Positions 36,701 to 47,249 of a stretch of DNA of 64,000 nt are shown piece by piece. The position numbers and the translations under genes were made by a program. The first letter of the stretch is position 1. The number at the start of each line of letters is the position of its first letter. This DNA is from Lonicera japonica (lineage: Eukaryota; Streptophyta; Magnoliopsida; Dipsacales; Caprifoliaceae), in the NCBI GenBank assembly GCA_021464415.1, contig CM038469.1:57033702-57097701 (forward strand). Reading direction: 5' to 3'. The notes beneath the pieces were generated by a model, which had not been told where the DNA came from, made no database searches, and was given only the letters and a program-made list of their open reading frames with translations.

Positions 36701-39108
36701 TGCTTGTGTACAAAACCTGGATATAAAATCTTACAATTTTTATTATTTTCTATATACATATACATATAGAAAAAATATTTAGTTACATATATCTATTCAA
36801 ATACATTTGTTTTGGACCATATATTGGCCGGGACCTTTTTTAGAGGGAGATCGAAAAAGAATGAGAATTGTGAGGGCATGGAGAGAGTAGTTAAAAGAGT
36901 CACGAACAGTGTGGGCTTCAGTTTGATGTGATTTTTTTCCTAGTCAGCAATGTCCTGATAGGAGTTCAAAGCCATTCTTGTGTTAATATATACTCCCTCC
37001 GTTTGAAAATGATAATTCCTCTTTCTTTTGGTACTTCTTAAGAACACTAATTTCAACTTAATCAATGGTCAAGGATACAACTTATTTTCTGTTGTCATAT
37101 GTGGTCCATTGATTGTCCTAGAATGGAAATGGGACTATCAATTTGAGACATACCGAATGGGAAAACAGGGACTATGAGTATGAGACAAAGGGAGTAAACC
37201 TTTTTTTAAAAACATATTTATACACTATTTACCATTGCTTTTATTGTACCCAGTCTTACATTTCTTTTTATTAATGATACAATTCACAATATATGGTTCA
37301 TACATTATCAGCCCAAGATTCAGGATTTGACGACCATGCTTATTGGTGCTTTAGCAGGCACTCCAAAGCCCGGAAGTAAGGCTAGTCCGGTGCCTCGTAG
37401 GAGTCCACCACCACCACCAACGGTTACAGACTCAGCTCGGAATGGACCAATAGGTGCTTTTTGGACCACTCAACACGTGGACTCAGTTGTTGTTGAGGAC
37501 AGCAGCGAGCCCACATATGACGAAGAACCCACCATCCGTAGACACAGCAATTATCATTCGGAGAGGATTACTCCTCCCCAAAAAACTACCCCTCCAAAGG
37601 AGCAAAAAAAGAGCACTCCTTCAAAGGACTTTGAAATAAATCTCTTTCAAGACAATTCAGAAAAAGATGGGGCGTATAATGCTTTTGTTGCTGAATTTAG
37701 TGCCAATAAACTCAGCCCGGGAAGTAACAGCAAGATATCTGGGAAAGAAGAGATGTTAGAGAGTGAGGTGGAAAAGCTTAAAGAACAGCTGAAGAAAGCG
37801 AATATTGAGAAGGCTGAAATAACGTCCAAATACGAAAAGCTATCCGCAATTTGCCGTTCACAACGACAAGAGATACAAGAGCTTAAGCAAGCCCTTGCTT
37901 CGAGGACTCCATCGCCGAATAAAGCCTCCCAGACTGTATTTTCTCACTACCCCCTCTCTCTATATATACGCACATCAATATTTTTTACGTCACTCCCTCC
38001 TCCGCCCCTAACTAAGGGTCCATATATTTTTTTTGGACAATAGCGTCCATATTTGGATTTCACAATTTTTAAGAACTTAATAATTTCAAGTTTTTGAACA
38101 AAACTTGTTCGCTATAGCGAGTTTTGGTAGGTTTATTATTCCTGGAATGAAAAAATGAACCCTTAATTTGGGACAATCTGAAAAGGGAATACTCTTAATT
38201 TTGGACGGAGGGAGAATTATTTAACCAACCTTTCTCGAATTGCTCCATTTTCCTTAAATTTAGGAAATGTTCAAAGAAAAATTCTATCCCAATATAGTTT
38301 TACTCGAACTACAGGGACAAGTTTTGCTGCAAAAGAGTCATTTTACAATAAAACATAATCAATGTGTTATAGAAGGTTTCTGGATGCTTATACACATTCT
38401 CTCCGATTTGGCAAAATATGGGGATACGAAGAGCACGCAAAATGATTTGTTAGTTATTGGATTGGTCAACATTTAAATGATTTCAACCACTCATTGGTAT
38501 GCCCAAGTTCTTGACCAACCATATGCATTTCGTGCACAAACTTTTTGTGTGCCTATCTTTACACGCAAGTGAACTTGTTTGATTGACTATTCAAATCGAT
38601 TAGCTTCACAAAATTGAAAAAAGTTTCTGAATACATGGTGCATAGTCAAATGGAAAACGAGAAAAATACTACCATTGCATTACAAGGACAAGCAAACGCT
38701 GCCTTACTAGTTCCAATATAATTTTCTCTCTCTCCATTGCAGCGTAGTGAGAAGATCGAAGGAACAGTTTATGATCTCCAGCAAGGATTATATGGCAAAA
38801 ATACTCCGAGCCCGGATCCTAAACAGTGGCAACCATTTGCTGAAGACACCAAGCCAAAATCAACTTCGATGAACGAAACACCCAAATCTGTTAGAACAAG
38901 AAATGGTAACCAAAACAAACAGGCCACTGGTGAAGTAACTCCAACAAGTGCGAACACATGGGGTTTTGGAACAGATAACTTTACTGCATTTCCTTCTTCG
39001 GGCTCTCAGGTATCTGTACCCATAAGTGAGCAAAGCTTTGGCAATCCGAAGAAGAAGATAGAAAGCAAGCCGTCGGCTTCTCAACCGGCTGGGTGGGCCG
39101 GTTTTTAG
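33704..39108 (+). CDS. NAK-family (AP2-associated kinase-like) Ser/Thr protein kinase, 8 coding exons
   Basis: Predicted Ser/Thr kinase of the Numb-associated kinase family (animal AAK1/GAK, yeast Ark1/Prk1), whose members regulate clathrin adaptor-dependent endocytosis and actin. It resembles Arabidopsis AT2G32850. Exons: 33704-34167, 35176-35341, 35433-35483, 35998-36180, 36313-36412, 37358-37935, 38743-39108. These seven coding segments, after at least one 5'-UTR exon, give 635 aa, close to the Arabidopsis length. Visible kinase features: glycine loop AEGGFSCVY (34-42), VAIK-type lysine K57 in YAVKH, alpha-C Glu E73, HRDLKAEN (154-161), DFG (174-176) and APE (208-210). All catalytic residues are intact. 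After the kinase domain come VPRRSPPPPP, a Ser/Pro-rich linker, a coiled coil (EEMLESEVEKLKEQLKKA region, encoded near 37750-37910) and a C-terminus ending GWAGF. The intron after 36180 appears to start with GC. The start MWRFKPF is conserved in the family and lies 15 nt into its exon. Confidence 0.93.
35575..35941. repeat. Probable hAT-like MITE in kinase intron 3
   Basis: Left TAAGGACTGTGCACAAAACTG is inverted relative to right CAAACTGTGAACATCCCTA. Internal AAAACTGAA-type motifs recur at both ends. The flanking 8 bp do not match, so the boundaries or class may be off. Confidence 0.5.
36181..36312 (+). other. Probable GC-AG intron of the kinase gene
   Basis: The exon ends ATCACGCAG and the intron opens GCAAGAG, matching the strong AG/GCAAG context typical of GC-AG introns. 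It ends TTGTGGCAG. Joining here keeps frame and gives DITQ-VWFRVN, which matches the family at this site. Using the nearest GT (in TTAGGTTGG, about 42 nt downstream) would add residues absent from relatives. Confidence 0.75.
36993..37194. mobile_element. Stowaway-like MITE in a kinase intron
   Basis: Left end CTCCCTCCGTTTG and right end GAGACAAAGGGAG are inverted, with a TA duplication at 36991-36992 and 37195-37196. About 202 bp. Confidence 0.9.
37993..38214. mobile_element. Stowaway-like MITE in the last kinase intron
   Basis: Left CTCCCTCCTCCGCCCC and right TTTGGACGGAGGGAG. The paired ends fit Stowaway, but the flanking dinucleotides are CA and AA, not a clean TA. Confidence 0.65.
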
Positions 39109-39440
39109 AAGACTGATGTTTGCGGAAACTGGGATTTTTCGGCATGGAATTTATAAGGTAAAAATGTTTGGTTTTATATGCCTATTAGTTTCGGTATTGA
39201 GATTAAGAGAAACAAAGAGCATGAAAGGGGAAAAAGATAGAGAGGAGATTGTTTCATGAGATTGCTTTGTTTTGTGGTGTTGATTATGCTGTTTGTAGAT
39301 TTTGTCATAGAGAAAGGATATTTGACGTTAATGTTTTGAGTTTTTTATGGTAAGCGTTCACTTTTGCAATCCCCCCTTTGAGGGTAAGAAAATAGTTATG
39401 TGTTTTTTTTTGGTCTTATGAATAATTATGTACTTTAAAT
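39109..39440 (+). other. Probable 3' UTR of the kinase gene
   Basis: This T-rich sequence directly follows the stop codon, is free of recognisable repeats and has several near-consensus polyadenylation signals (AATAAT-like near 39420). The end point is a guess. Confidence 0.4.
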
Positions 39441-42400
39441 GTGCATTGTCTTTGCTTTTTCTCTATCTGTGATATTTTTAATCCATCGTTAATTTATGGA
39501 ATTTTTGAATAACTCTCGCAATATTATCTTCTTAAAAATTGAGAAGTATGTCCACCAATTAAAATTAATTTATAATTATACTTTTGAATTTTAATTTAGA
39601 TTCTTATTCAAAATCTACTTTCATTTTGTTTTTTTGGTCTACTACTTTCATATTAATTTAGAAGTTTTTATTAAAAAACACTAGATTAAATTGTAAATCA
39701 TATTAATTTAAGCAAACAAGTATACAACAATGCAACATTTTTTGCCAACAAGAGAATCGAACAATATTTTGTAACATGAAAATTTCACAATAGAACGGAT
39801 TGATGCGACATTGGAAGCTGAGAAAGAATTACGAATTAGTGTTGAACATGATTTATTTATATCACAATCTTCTAATAGAGCCGATAGTGAATGTTCAATG
39901 GTTTGCATTGGAATTTTGTTTTTTCTTATTTGAAACTTGATAGAATAACTTAATTTTGATTACATTACGAACTTCAGAAAAACTTGACTGAATATATAAT
40001 GTCGGATTTGAAATTAATGTGTTGTCTTGGTAAGATTTGTATAGTCTGAAAATTGTGCCAATAATAACAATTTTACATTTTTCGCGTAACTTTAATTTTT
40101 TTTTGTTTCTTTTTTCCTTGCCACAATCAATTATAATTTATTTTCTTAGAACCTTAAGGTATCCAGCTCAAAAGAATTTATTATTCCGAAAACTTTATCG
40201 GTGTTACAATTAGTTAGAAGTAATGTTGAGAATAATACATAAAATTCCCCAAAAACATAATAATTTTTGATGGCGCTAGAGACCCGAAGAAGTCGCACTG
40301 GAAAAGGTTGTGCCAGAAATCATTTCATTGGATTTGGAGAGCTCAAAGACAGAGGGACGGATAATGTTTCTTTCTTTTTTTTTTTTTTTCATTTTTCAAC
40401 CTTCTTTAACTTTAGTTTTACTTTATCAATGTAATATTTTTATTTACTTAATTAAAGTGGATATACTCATTAATTTAATAAATATTTTAATATTAAATAG
40501 TTAATAAAATAATATTTATAGTCAATAATATTTTTTTTAAGTCTATCCATGTCCATTGATTAATTTAATAGATAATATAAATTAATTTAGCAACGCAGAT
40601 TAATTATAAGAAATTACAGATAAAAATAAAATCAAACTTAATTGAGTAAGAATTTCACTTTAAGATGAGTCAAAATGACTATTAGAGATGAGAAAATGGA
40701 CACCAGATTCTAATATGGGAAGTTTGGGGCCATTTTCCTTCAATTTCACCGCGTTTTGGTTTGGGTTGAGGGGAAATTTTCGTAAAATAAGTTCATTTAT
40801 TTTGACCCACTCTGAAAATTATATATATATATATATATTTTCTTTTCTTTTCTTTTTAATACTATATAATTATAACAAATTGGAACGGGTCAATGAGTAT
40901 TGGGCTGGATTTGAGTACAAGTAAAAGAAGTTTATATTTTTACATCCCTGAATGATGAGTGATGACTATCTTTTTCTTTCTGGCTAAAAAATGATTTTTA
41001 ACTTTTATGCTTTGTTTCATAGCAATATATAAATAATAAGAAAAATAATTAGTTCAATAATTTGGGTGAGATAATGGAAAATAAATTGAGGAATGTAGTA
41101 AGATATTTTCCATCTCATGCTCATTTTTTTGCTTATATGTCATTTATCATCCTTCATGTTTTGTGGAAATCTTTTTCATGGAAGATGCAAATTGTAAGAG
41201 TTATTTTCACATCTTTTAACTTATTTACCAGCTTTTCACAAAAGTATATTGTTTTTCTTACTATTTTCTATCTTGTAATCAAATAGAACATTAAAGAATA
41301 AATTAAAAAGAAGTGGAAAGTTAGTTTTCTTTTTGGGTTTTCGCATAGAAAATTACACAGTTTTGTGCGAAAGTCACATGGACTTTATAGCATTGTTTTA
41401 TAAATAAAAAAAATGATTTATAGTTAATTGTGTAAATATTAATCTTAAAATTAATTAATATTATATAAAATCTATCATATTCAAATATTTATATTATTAA
41501 TTTATAGGTCATATAAATATTATTTTAATTATAAAATACTATATTTAGTCTAGAAGTTACCTGTAAATATAATATTTCACTGGAAAGTTGTACCGATATA
41601 AATTAAAAATAAATGAAAGAACAGATTTTATTTTATTTTGCTCGTACTAAGAAAGTTGGGCAACAATAAGCCGAAAGATCAACGAATGGATTGATCCATT
41701 GGGCTAATTAAATGAGCCCAACAACAAAACTGGTTTTGGGCCAGGCCTATGATGATAAGTATCTCACAATCATGCTTTGTTAAAGCAATTGTATTGTCCT
41801 AAATTTCTAATAATCGCCTAATACCACAATCCACCATTCGTACGAAGGTCAAGAGTTTGATTCATTGAAATATATTACTGCAATTATTATTCTGCTAATC
41901 AGTTTCGGCCTATGACAAATTGTTATTATATTAATTTGGTGTACCATTCATTTGTCCAAAAATACGAAAAAAAAAATAACAGCTGTATCGTATTGAAATT
42001 TGGGACCAACTCAACAAAACCACTGAATTGAAAAATTAGAATTAGAACCGATAGAAATCAATATGTTGATGCGACATTTCCACAACTACATGGACGTCAC
42101 ACAACCCCAAATCTTGGACCCCAAAAAGTTCGCGGGTGTGGGGAAGCAGATAAATGGCCTTCAACAGCGAGGCTGCCCAAAAATCAACCTATTGTCAGTC
42201 ATCACAAGTGTTAACAGCTCGATAGAAAAATATTAAGAAAAATCTGTCTCGTAAAAATACTTATAAAAAAATCAATCTAAACAAAATTAAAAGAATATTA
42301 AGAAAGAAAAAAAAAAGTGTCACTTAATTTTATCTTTTTATGTAAATACTTTTTTGCTTCAACTTTTTCAGAAATAAAAATAAATGTGGCCATTTCATAT

Positions 42401-44226
42401 TATAAGCCACATCCACATCTTTTAAGGATAAAGTGCCTCTCCTCAAAAGGGAGAAGGGCCCAATTGATGAAATAATTAAAGCCGAACAAGGTGGGATGCT
42501 GGCTCGTGGAAGGGCTAGTTTACAGGGAAGAAAATTAATGCACATGGGGAGAGGGACAATACTCACATGATACAAACAATGACTATCTCTTTACTCTGCT
42601 TCCTAAGCCAAGGACAGTCTCTGTTTGGATCATTCTTATGTACTCATCTACATTTTCTTATCCTGTCATCTCAATCTAATCATTTTTTTAAAAAATAAAA
42701 AAAATAAAAATGCACCATTACATCAAGGAGAGGAGATATTGCACTTTGCTGGTAATATTTGAACTTGTAGCATCCAAATGTGCACAAAGGCCCTTTTACT
42801 ACTAAGCAGATCTTTAGGTTCAACTGGAAAGATAAATAAGTGAAATGGTACGTGAATAATTATATGAACCTTCGTTACAAAGGATAAATATTTTTTTCTA
42901 AGCTTATTACATCAAGGAGTGATAAAATATACTATATCACATTATAAACGATGAAACTTGAATTTGGGACATCCAAAATTAATTATAATTTTTTTACCAC
43001 TGAAACAAAGTCGCTCAATGTCATTGCTAAAATAACATTCCTACACTTTGTTACATTGACTAGGACATATTATTGTAAGGGTTGCCTTGACCTTTTACCA
43101 AATGTAATGCTCTTGTCTTTGTGATAGGTCCATTGCATATGTTCTTGTTTCCTTATGATCAATAAAAACAATGTATACTAATGATTTGTCATTAATACAA
43201 GTTCAGACACCATAGGGCTGTGCACATAATTAATAATGGTTTATTGAATGTCCACAAAAATGGATACACATGGGGTTGGATAAGCTGGTTGATTCACTTA
43301 GTTGGATAGATCATCCTCTAAGTAAGTAAACAATTATTGTTGTAGATTATTACCTTATCCCCTTTTAATCTAATATTGCTTGGAATAAACTACTTGAGCG
43401 ACTTTTGGAAAGCTGGAGATTGACCGATAAGTTAGTTGAAATTATTTATTTATTTTTTAAACTCTAGTCAAGAATTAAAATAAAATTATATATATAAAAA
43501 AAATGCAATTGAACTGTACAACTAGCGTTAGGTGATTTTAAAATAAAGCCATAAAAAGACTCCATAAAGTCACATAAAAGTTCTCATAACGTCACAAATA
43601 ATTCAATTAAGTGATAAGTAATTTTTGTAAGTGCCCAAAAGACTTTATCTTGTTTTGTTCAAAACTATCATAAAAATTATTTTTTCTTTTCATTTTTCAA
43701 TTAGATGGGGGTGGGGATCCTATAAAAGTTCATCTTGGGTCCCCAATAATTTAATGCAAAATATATAATTATTTAATACATTATTTACTTTGACATAAAA
43801 CAAAACTACTTTACTAATATATTTTAAAAATAATGACATAACATAATATCGCTGTTGTTGAGTAATTCCGGCCTTCATTTACTTTTATACGTGTTATATT
43901 TTTATGTTAAAAAACAACTTGCAATTATGAATATCATATTAAATGGTTCGATGCTATAAATTAATTAATTATAGCTCATTTTTTTAAAATAAGAAACGCA
44001 ATATTATTAATAAGATAAGAATGAAGGATCATATGAGGGTAAAATTTTCAAATTCTCCACCACAAGGTCCACAACATTATCTCATAATGCGAAGACAAAT
44101 CACCATTATATGATCCGAAAAAATGGTTTATATTAGGATTATGTGTTGATGCTGGCTTACCTTGCACACTCAGCTGTGCAAATCCTGTCTACAGTAAAAT
44201 ATTATATTTTTATTTCTTTATTTTTT
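39441..44226. other. Gene-poor AT-rich spacer
   Basis: I found no supported gene. At 42425-42570 the plus strand is open for about 48 codons, with GGMLARGRASLQGRK visible, and has normal base composition; it could be a captured gene fragment but I cannot name it. An (AT)n run lies near 40818-40839. Confidence 0.45.
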
Positions 44227-44305
44227 TAGCAAAGAGCATCAACGTGTGTAGATATATAATATATATATATATATATATTTTAATTTCTAACCCTTATTTT
44301 TCAAC
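44227..44305. repeat. Left direct repeat with (AT)n flanking the viral insert
   Basis: Starts TAGCAAAGAGCATCAACG and ends TTATTTTTCAAC, with an (AT)n core. It matches 47178-47249 almost base for base apart from the AT-run length and a few indels. Confidence 0.9.
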
Positions 44306-44376
44306 TACTAAAGTATCAGGATAGAGAAATTCTATTTCAGTTTATCTCAAAACCTTAAACTAAAGAAATTAATGAA

Positions 44377-44757
44377 ATGAAAGATAAATTAATTTTTAAA
44401 GAAAAGCATTTGAATCACTTACAGGAAGATTTGAAAATAAAGAGTATTACTTCTCAAATAAATTCCCCAAAACTGAAACTTTCTATTAAACAATTACAAG
44501 ATCATATTATACAAGAAATACGTAGTGACATTTCTACAGCCTTTTGGAAAAGAAAACAATATATTGTCCCCCTTCCTTATGAGGATGATTTTAAAGAAAA
44601 AGATATTACTACTAAGGCTAGGCCGGCACCGATGAACTCCGTCCTTCTTGAATATTGTAAAACTGAAATTTCTTTGCTTCTTGAGAAGAACCTTATTCGA
44701 AAAAGTTATTCCCCTTGGATAAAGCTTTTGAAATATAAAGAAGTGCACCAAGATTAG
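44377..44757 (+). pseudogene. Caulimovirid polyprotein: protease/RT junction and N-terminal RT
   Basis: The first open segment ends in the start of the RT domain: LLEKNLIRKSYSPW matches the 'I-x-x-S-x-S-P-W' entry of the reverse transcriptase fingers. A stop at 44755-44757 ends it. Recognisable RT sequence (VINYKPLNK) resumes immediately in another frame from about 44740, so a frameshift lies in the overlap. The intact upstream polyprotein is absent. Confidence 0.8.
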
Positions 44758-45780
44758 TTATTAACTATAAGCCTTTAAATAAGGTTCTTAAGTAGATTAT
44801 ATATCATCTCCTTAATAAAAAAAGATTTATTAGCCTGACATCAAGCTGTTACTATATTTTCGAAATTTGACTTAAAGTCAGGATATTGACAAATACAAAT
44901 TTCTAAAGAAGATAGGTATAAAACAGCTTTTACTGTACCTTTTGGCCATTATGAATGGAATGTTATGCCTTTCGGGCTAAAAAATGCCCCTTCAGAATTT
45001 TAAAATATTATGAATGATATTTTTAACCCCTATTCTACCTTCTTTATAGTCTATATTGATGATATATTAATATTTTCTCAATCTATCGATCAACATGTTA
45101 AACATATAAACATTTTTATAAAAATTATTAAAAAAATTGGTTTGGTGATATCCGCCAAGAAAATAAGTATGTTTCAAACTAAAATTAGATTTCTTGGTCA
45201 TGAGATAACTACGGGAAGTATTATTCCTATTAATTGTGCTATTGAATTTGCGAATAATCTCTCTGATGAGTTGAAAGCTAAAACTCAACTACAAATATTT
45301 TTAGAATCTTTAAATTATATAAGAGATTATTATAAGGATTTTACTACTGATTGTATTCCCCTTTATGAGCGTCTTAAAAATAACCCTCCTCAGTGGTCTA
45401 TTATACACACTAAAGCTGTTAAACTTATTAAGTCTAAAGTTAAACAATTACCTTGTCTAGCCCTAGTTTCCCCCTTTTCTTTTAAGATTGTTGAAACTGA
45501 TGCTTCTGATTTAAGTTATGATGGTATACTAATACAACATTTTCCTAATTCTGAAAAAGAAATTATTATGAATTTATTAAACCAAGGATTTCTATTATGA
45601 ATTTACTACAAAGTGGCTAAAGATGTTCTTGAAAAAGATGTCAAGAACATTGCCTCTAAACAAATATTTGCAAGATGGCAAGTTATCCTCTCAGTATTCG
45701 ATTTTAAAATTGAATTAATTAAAGGAGAATTAAATTATTTACTTGATTTTTTAACTAGAAAAATTTTGCAGGGTTCAAAA
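44740..45780 (+). pseudogene. Caulimovirid reverse transcriptase palm and RNase H, degenerate
   Basis: From about 44740 to 45009 RT motifs are visible between stops, including [12 protein letters not shown] followed by a stop at 45001. An open stretch 45010-45597 contains the active site FIVYIDDILIFSQ, intact, then RFLGHEI, the connection region and the RNase H start (VETDASDLSYDG). A TGA at 45598-45600 interrupts RNase H, which continues in the same frame (FARWQVILSVFDFKIE) to a stop at 45781-45783. In the native virus this enzyme copies pregenomic RNA to DNA. Here it cannot be made whole. Confidence 0.85.
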
Positions 45781-46208
45781 TGAGCAGGCCTCTAGGGCTA
45801 GGACCTTGGTCCTTTCAAAGAGGACAAGGAGAAAGAGGAAGAGACTCTCACTTCTCCTCTTCATCCGAATCTAAACAAGAAAATAAAAGCACCCCAAAAA
45901 CTTTTAAGGAGGCTCTTAAAGAGCCAGTGACTTTGGCACTTAAAAAATCGCAACAGGATTTTGTGATTTATTTACAGGAGAGTGATAAATGTTTTGTTCT
46001 TAATCCAGGAACAATTACTCATAGATATTTTGAAAATAATATGGAATTCCCCCTTATAGGAGGAAAAACCCAGGCTTATTATGAAGCAATTCTTAGGAAA
46101 ACTGAGTATGTTCGGTTTATACACTTTAATCGTAATCCTGGTTCTAGGAATTCTGAGATTGCTTTTAGTAAAGCATTTATTTGTGGAGTTATTACTATTG
46201 AAGAATGA
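45780..46208 (+). pseudogene. Downstream viral ORF of unknown function (Florendovirus ORF2-like?)
   Basis: 142 codons begin MSRPLGLGPWSFQRGQGERG. The ATG overlaps the polyprotein stop as ATGA (45780-45783), a layout that suggests termination-coupled or reinitiated translation. An N-terminal basic, Ser-rich stretch is followed by a more ordered part (FVIYLQESDKCFVLNPGTI). After the TGA at 46206-46208 the same frame stays open to a TAA at 46287-46289, so the stop may be a later mutation. I do not recognise a domain. Confidence 0.6.
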
Positions 46209-47177
46209 GGATTAAATCCCAATAAAACCCAACGCCTTTATAATTTAAAATTAATTGAAGAAGAACCACCGCTATTAATTGGGTCATAATAGGACCATTG
46301 TGTATTTGAAGATATTGTATTCAAGTCAAACCTTATGTGTTCCTTTAAAATTTGATAACATCTATCATAAACAAAAATGTTTCTTTTTCTCAATCGCGTA
46401 ATTTTGCCGAACTTCATTAACTTGTAGTCATTACAAAGTCAGATTATAAATTGTTCATACAAAACATTTTAGTATTTATTAAATATATAACTTAATAAAA
46501 TTGAACGTAATTTGCCCAATCCATTTTGCTTGTACCATTTCCCCGATTCTTCATTGTATGGGATAACTTTGCGACATATAAAATAATGCAAGAATTAATC
46601 ATTTGATATTGCGATTAGAGAGAGCACTTAGTTCTTGCAATTGCAATACCGGGCTACTTATGGTATTTTGTTGCAACCGCTTCTTACAATCTTTCAGCCG
46701 TTTAATTAACACCACTTATAGAATCAACAATAATTTCAATATAAGTTCGACAAAAAGCTTCATCCTCAAATAACGTCATATTAGCTCCACGATATTTATA
46801 CATAATCAATGGTCTATTGGAACGTAGGAGGATTTTTTGTAGGAAAGAGAGAAAAAAATTCAAGCTAAAAGGCCCACTGGAATGTGTAAATGTGAAATGA
46901 AAGGGATGGGGTTTTTGTAGATGATGCTGTGAAAGAATCGTAAAAGGCTAACGGTCTAAATTTTAAGAAAAAAAAAACAATGCATTCAGACAACACACAT
47001 ATTGTCGCCCAAAGACATGGCTTGGGACGACACACAATGTGTCTCCTCAAGGTGTCAGACTGGAGCAATACTCTCTATGCCACCTAAGCTAAAACTTGCT
47101 TGGTTGTTAAATTTAACTTGCCTTTTTAACATATCAAATGTGTTGGTGTAGAGCCAAATGAAGTAATATTACCTTAT

Positions 47178-47249
47178 TAGCAAAAGAGCATCAACGTGTG
47201 TAGATATATAATATATATATATATATTTTATTTCTACTTATTTTTCAAC
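47178..47249. repeat. Right direct repeat with (AT)n flanking the viral insert
   Basis: Starts TAGCAAAAGAGCATCAACG and ends TTATTTTTCAAC; it is the partner of 44227-44305. Confidence 0.9.

Larger units (their letters stand above)
44306..47177 (+). mobile_element. Endogenous pararetrovirus (Caulimoviridae) fragment
   Basis: A defective insert with reverse transcriptase and RNase H of caulimovirid type followed by one further ORF. Movement protein, coat protein and protease are not seen upstream, and no integrase is present, as expected for a pararetrovirus. A separate ORF after the polyprotein fits Florendovirus-like endogenous viruses best, but I cannot prove the genus from sequence alone. 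Stops and at least one frameshift make it non-functional. The part from about 46290 to 47177 is not recognisable and could be viral non-coding sequence. Confidence 0.8.

Noticed and set aside
46865..47068. 67-codon minus-strand frame beside the viral insert
   Set aside because: No motif or context; likely chance in unassigned sequence.
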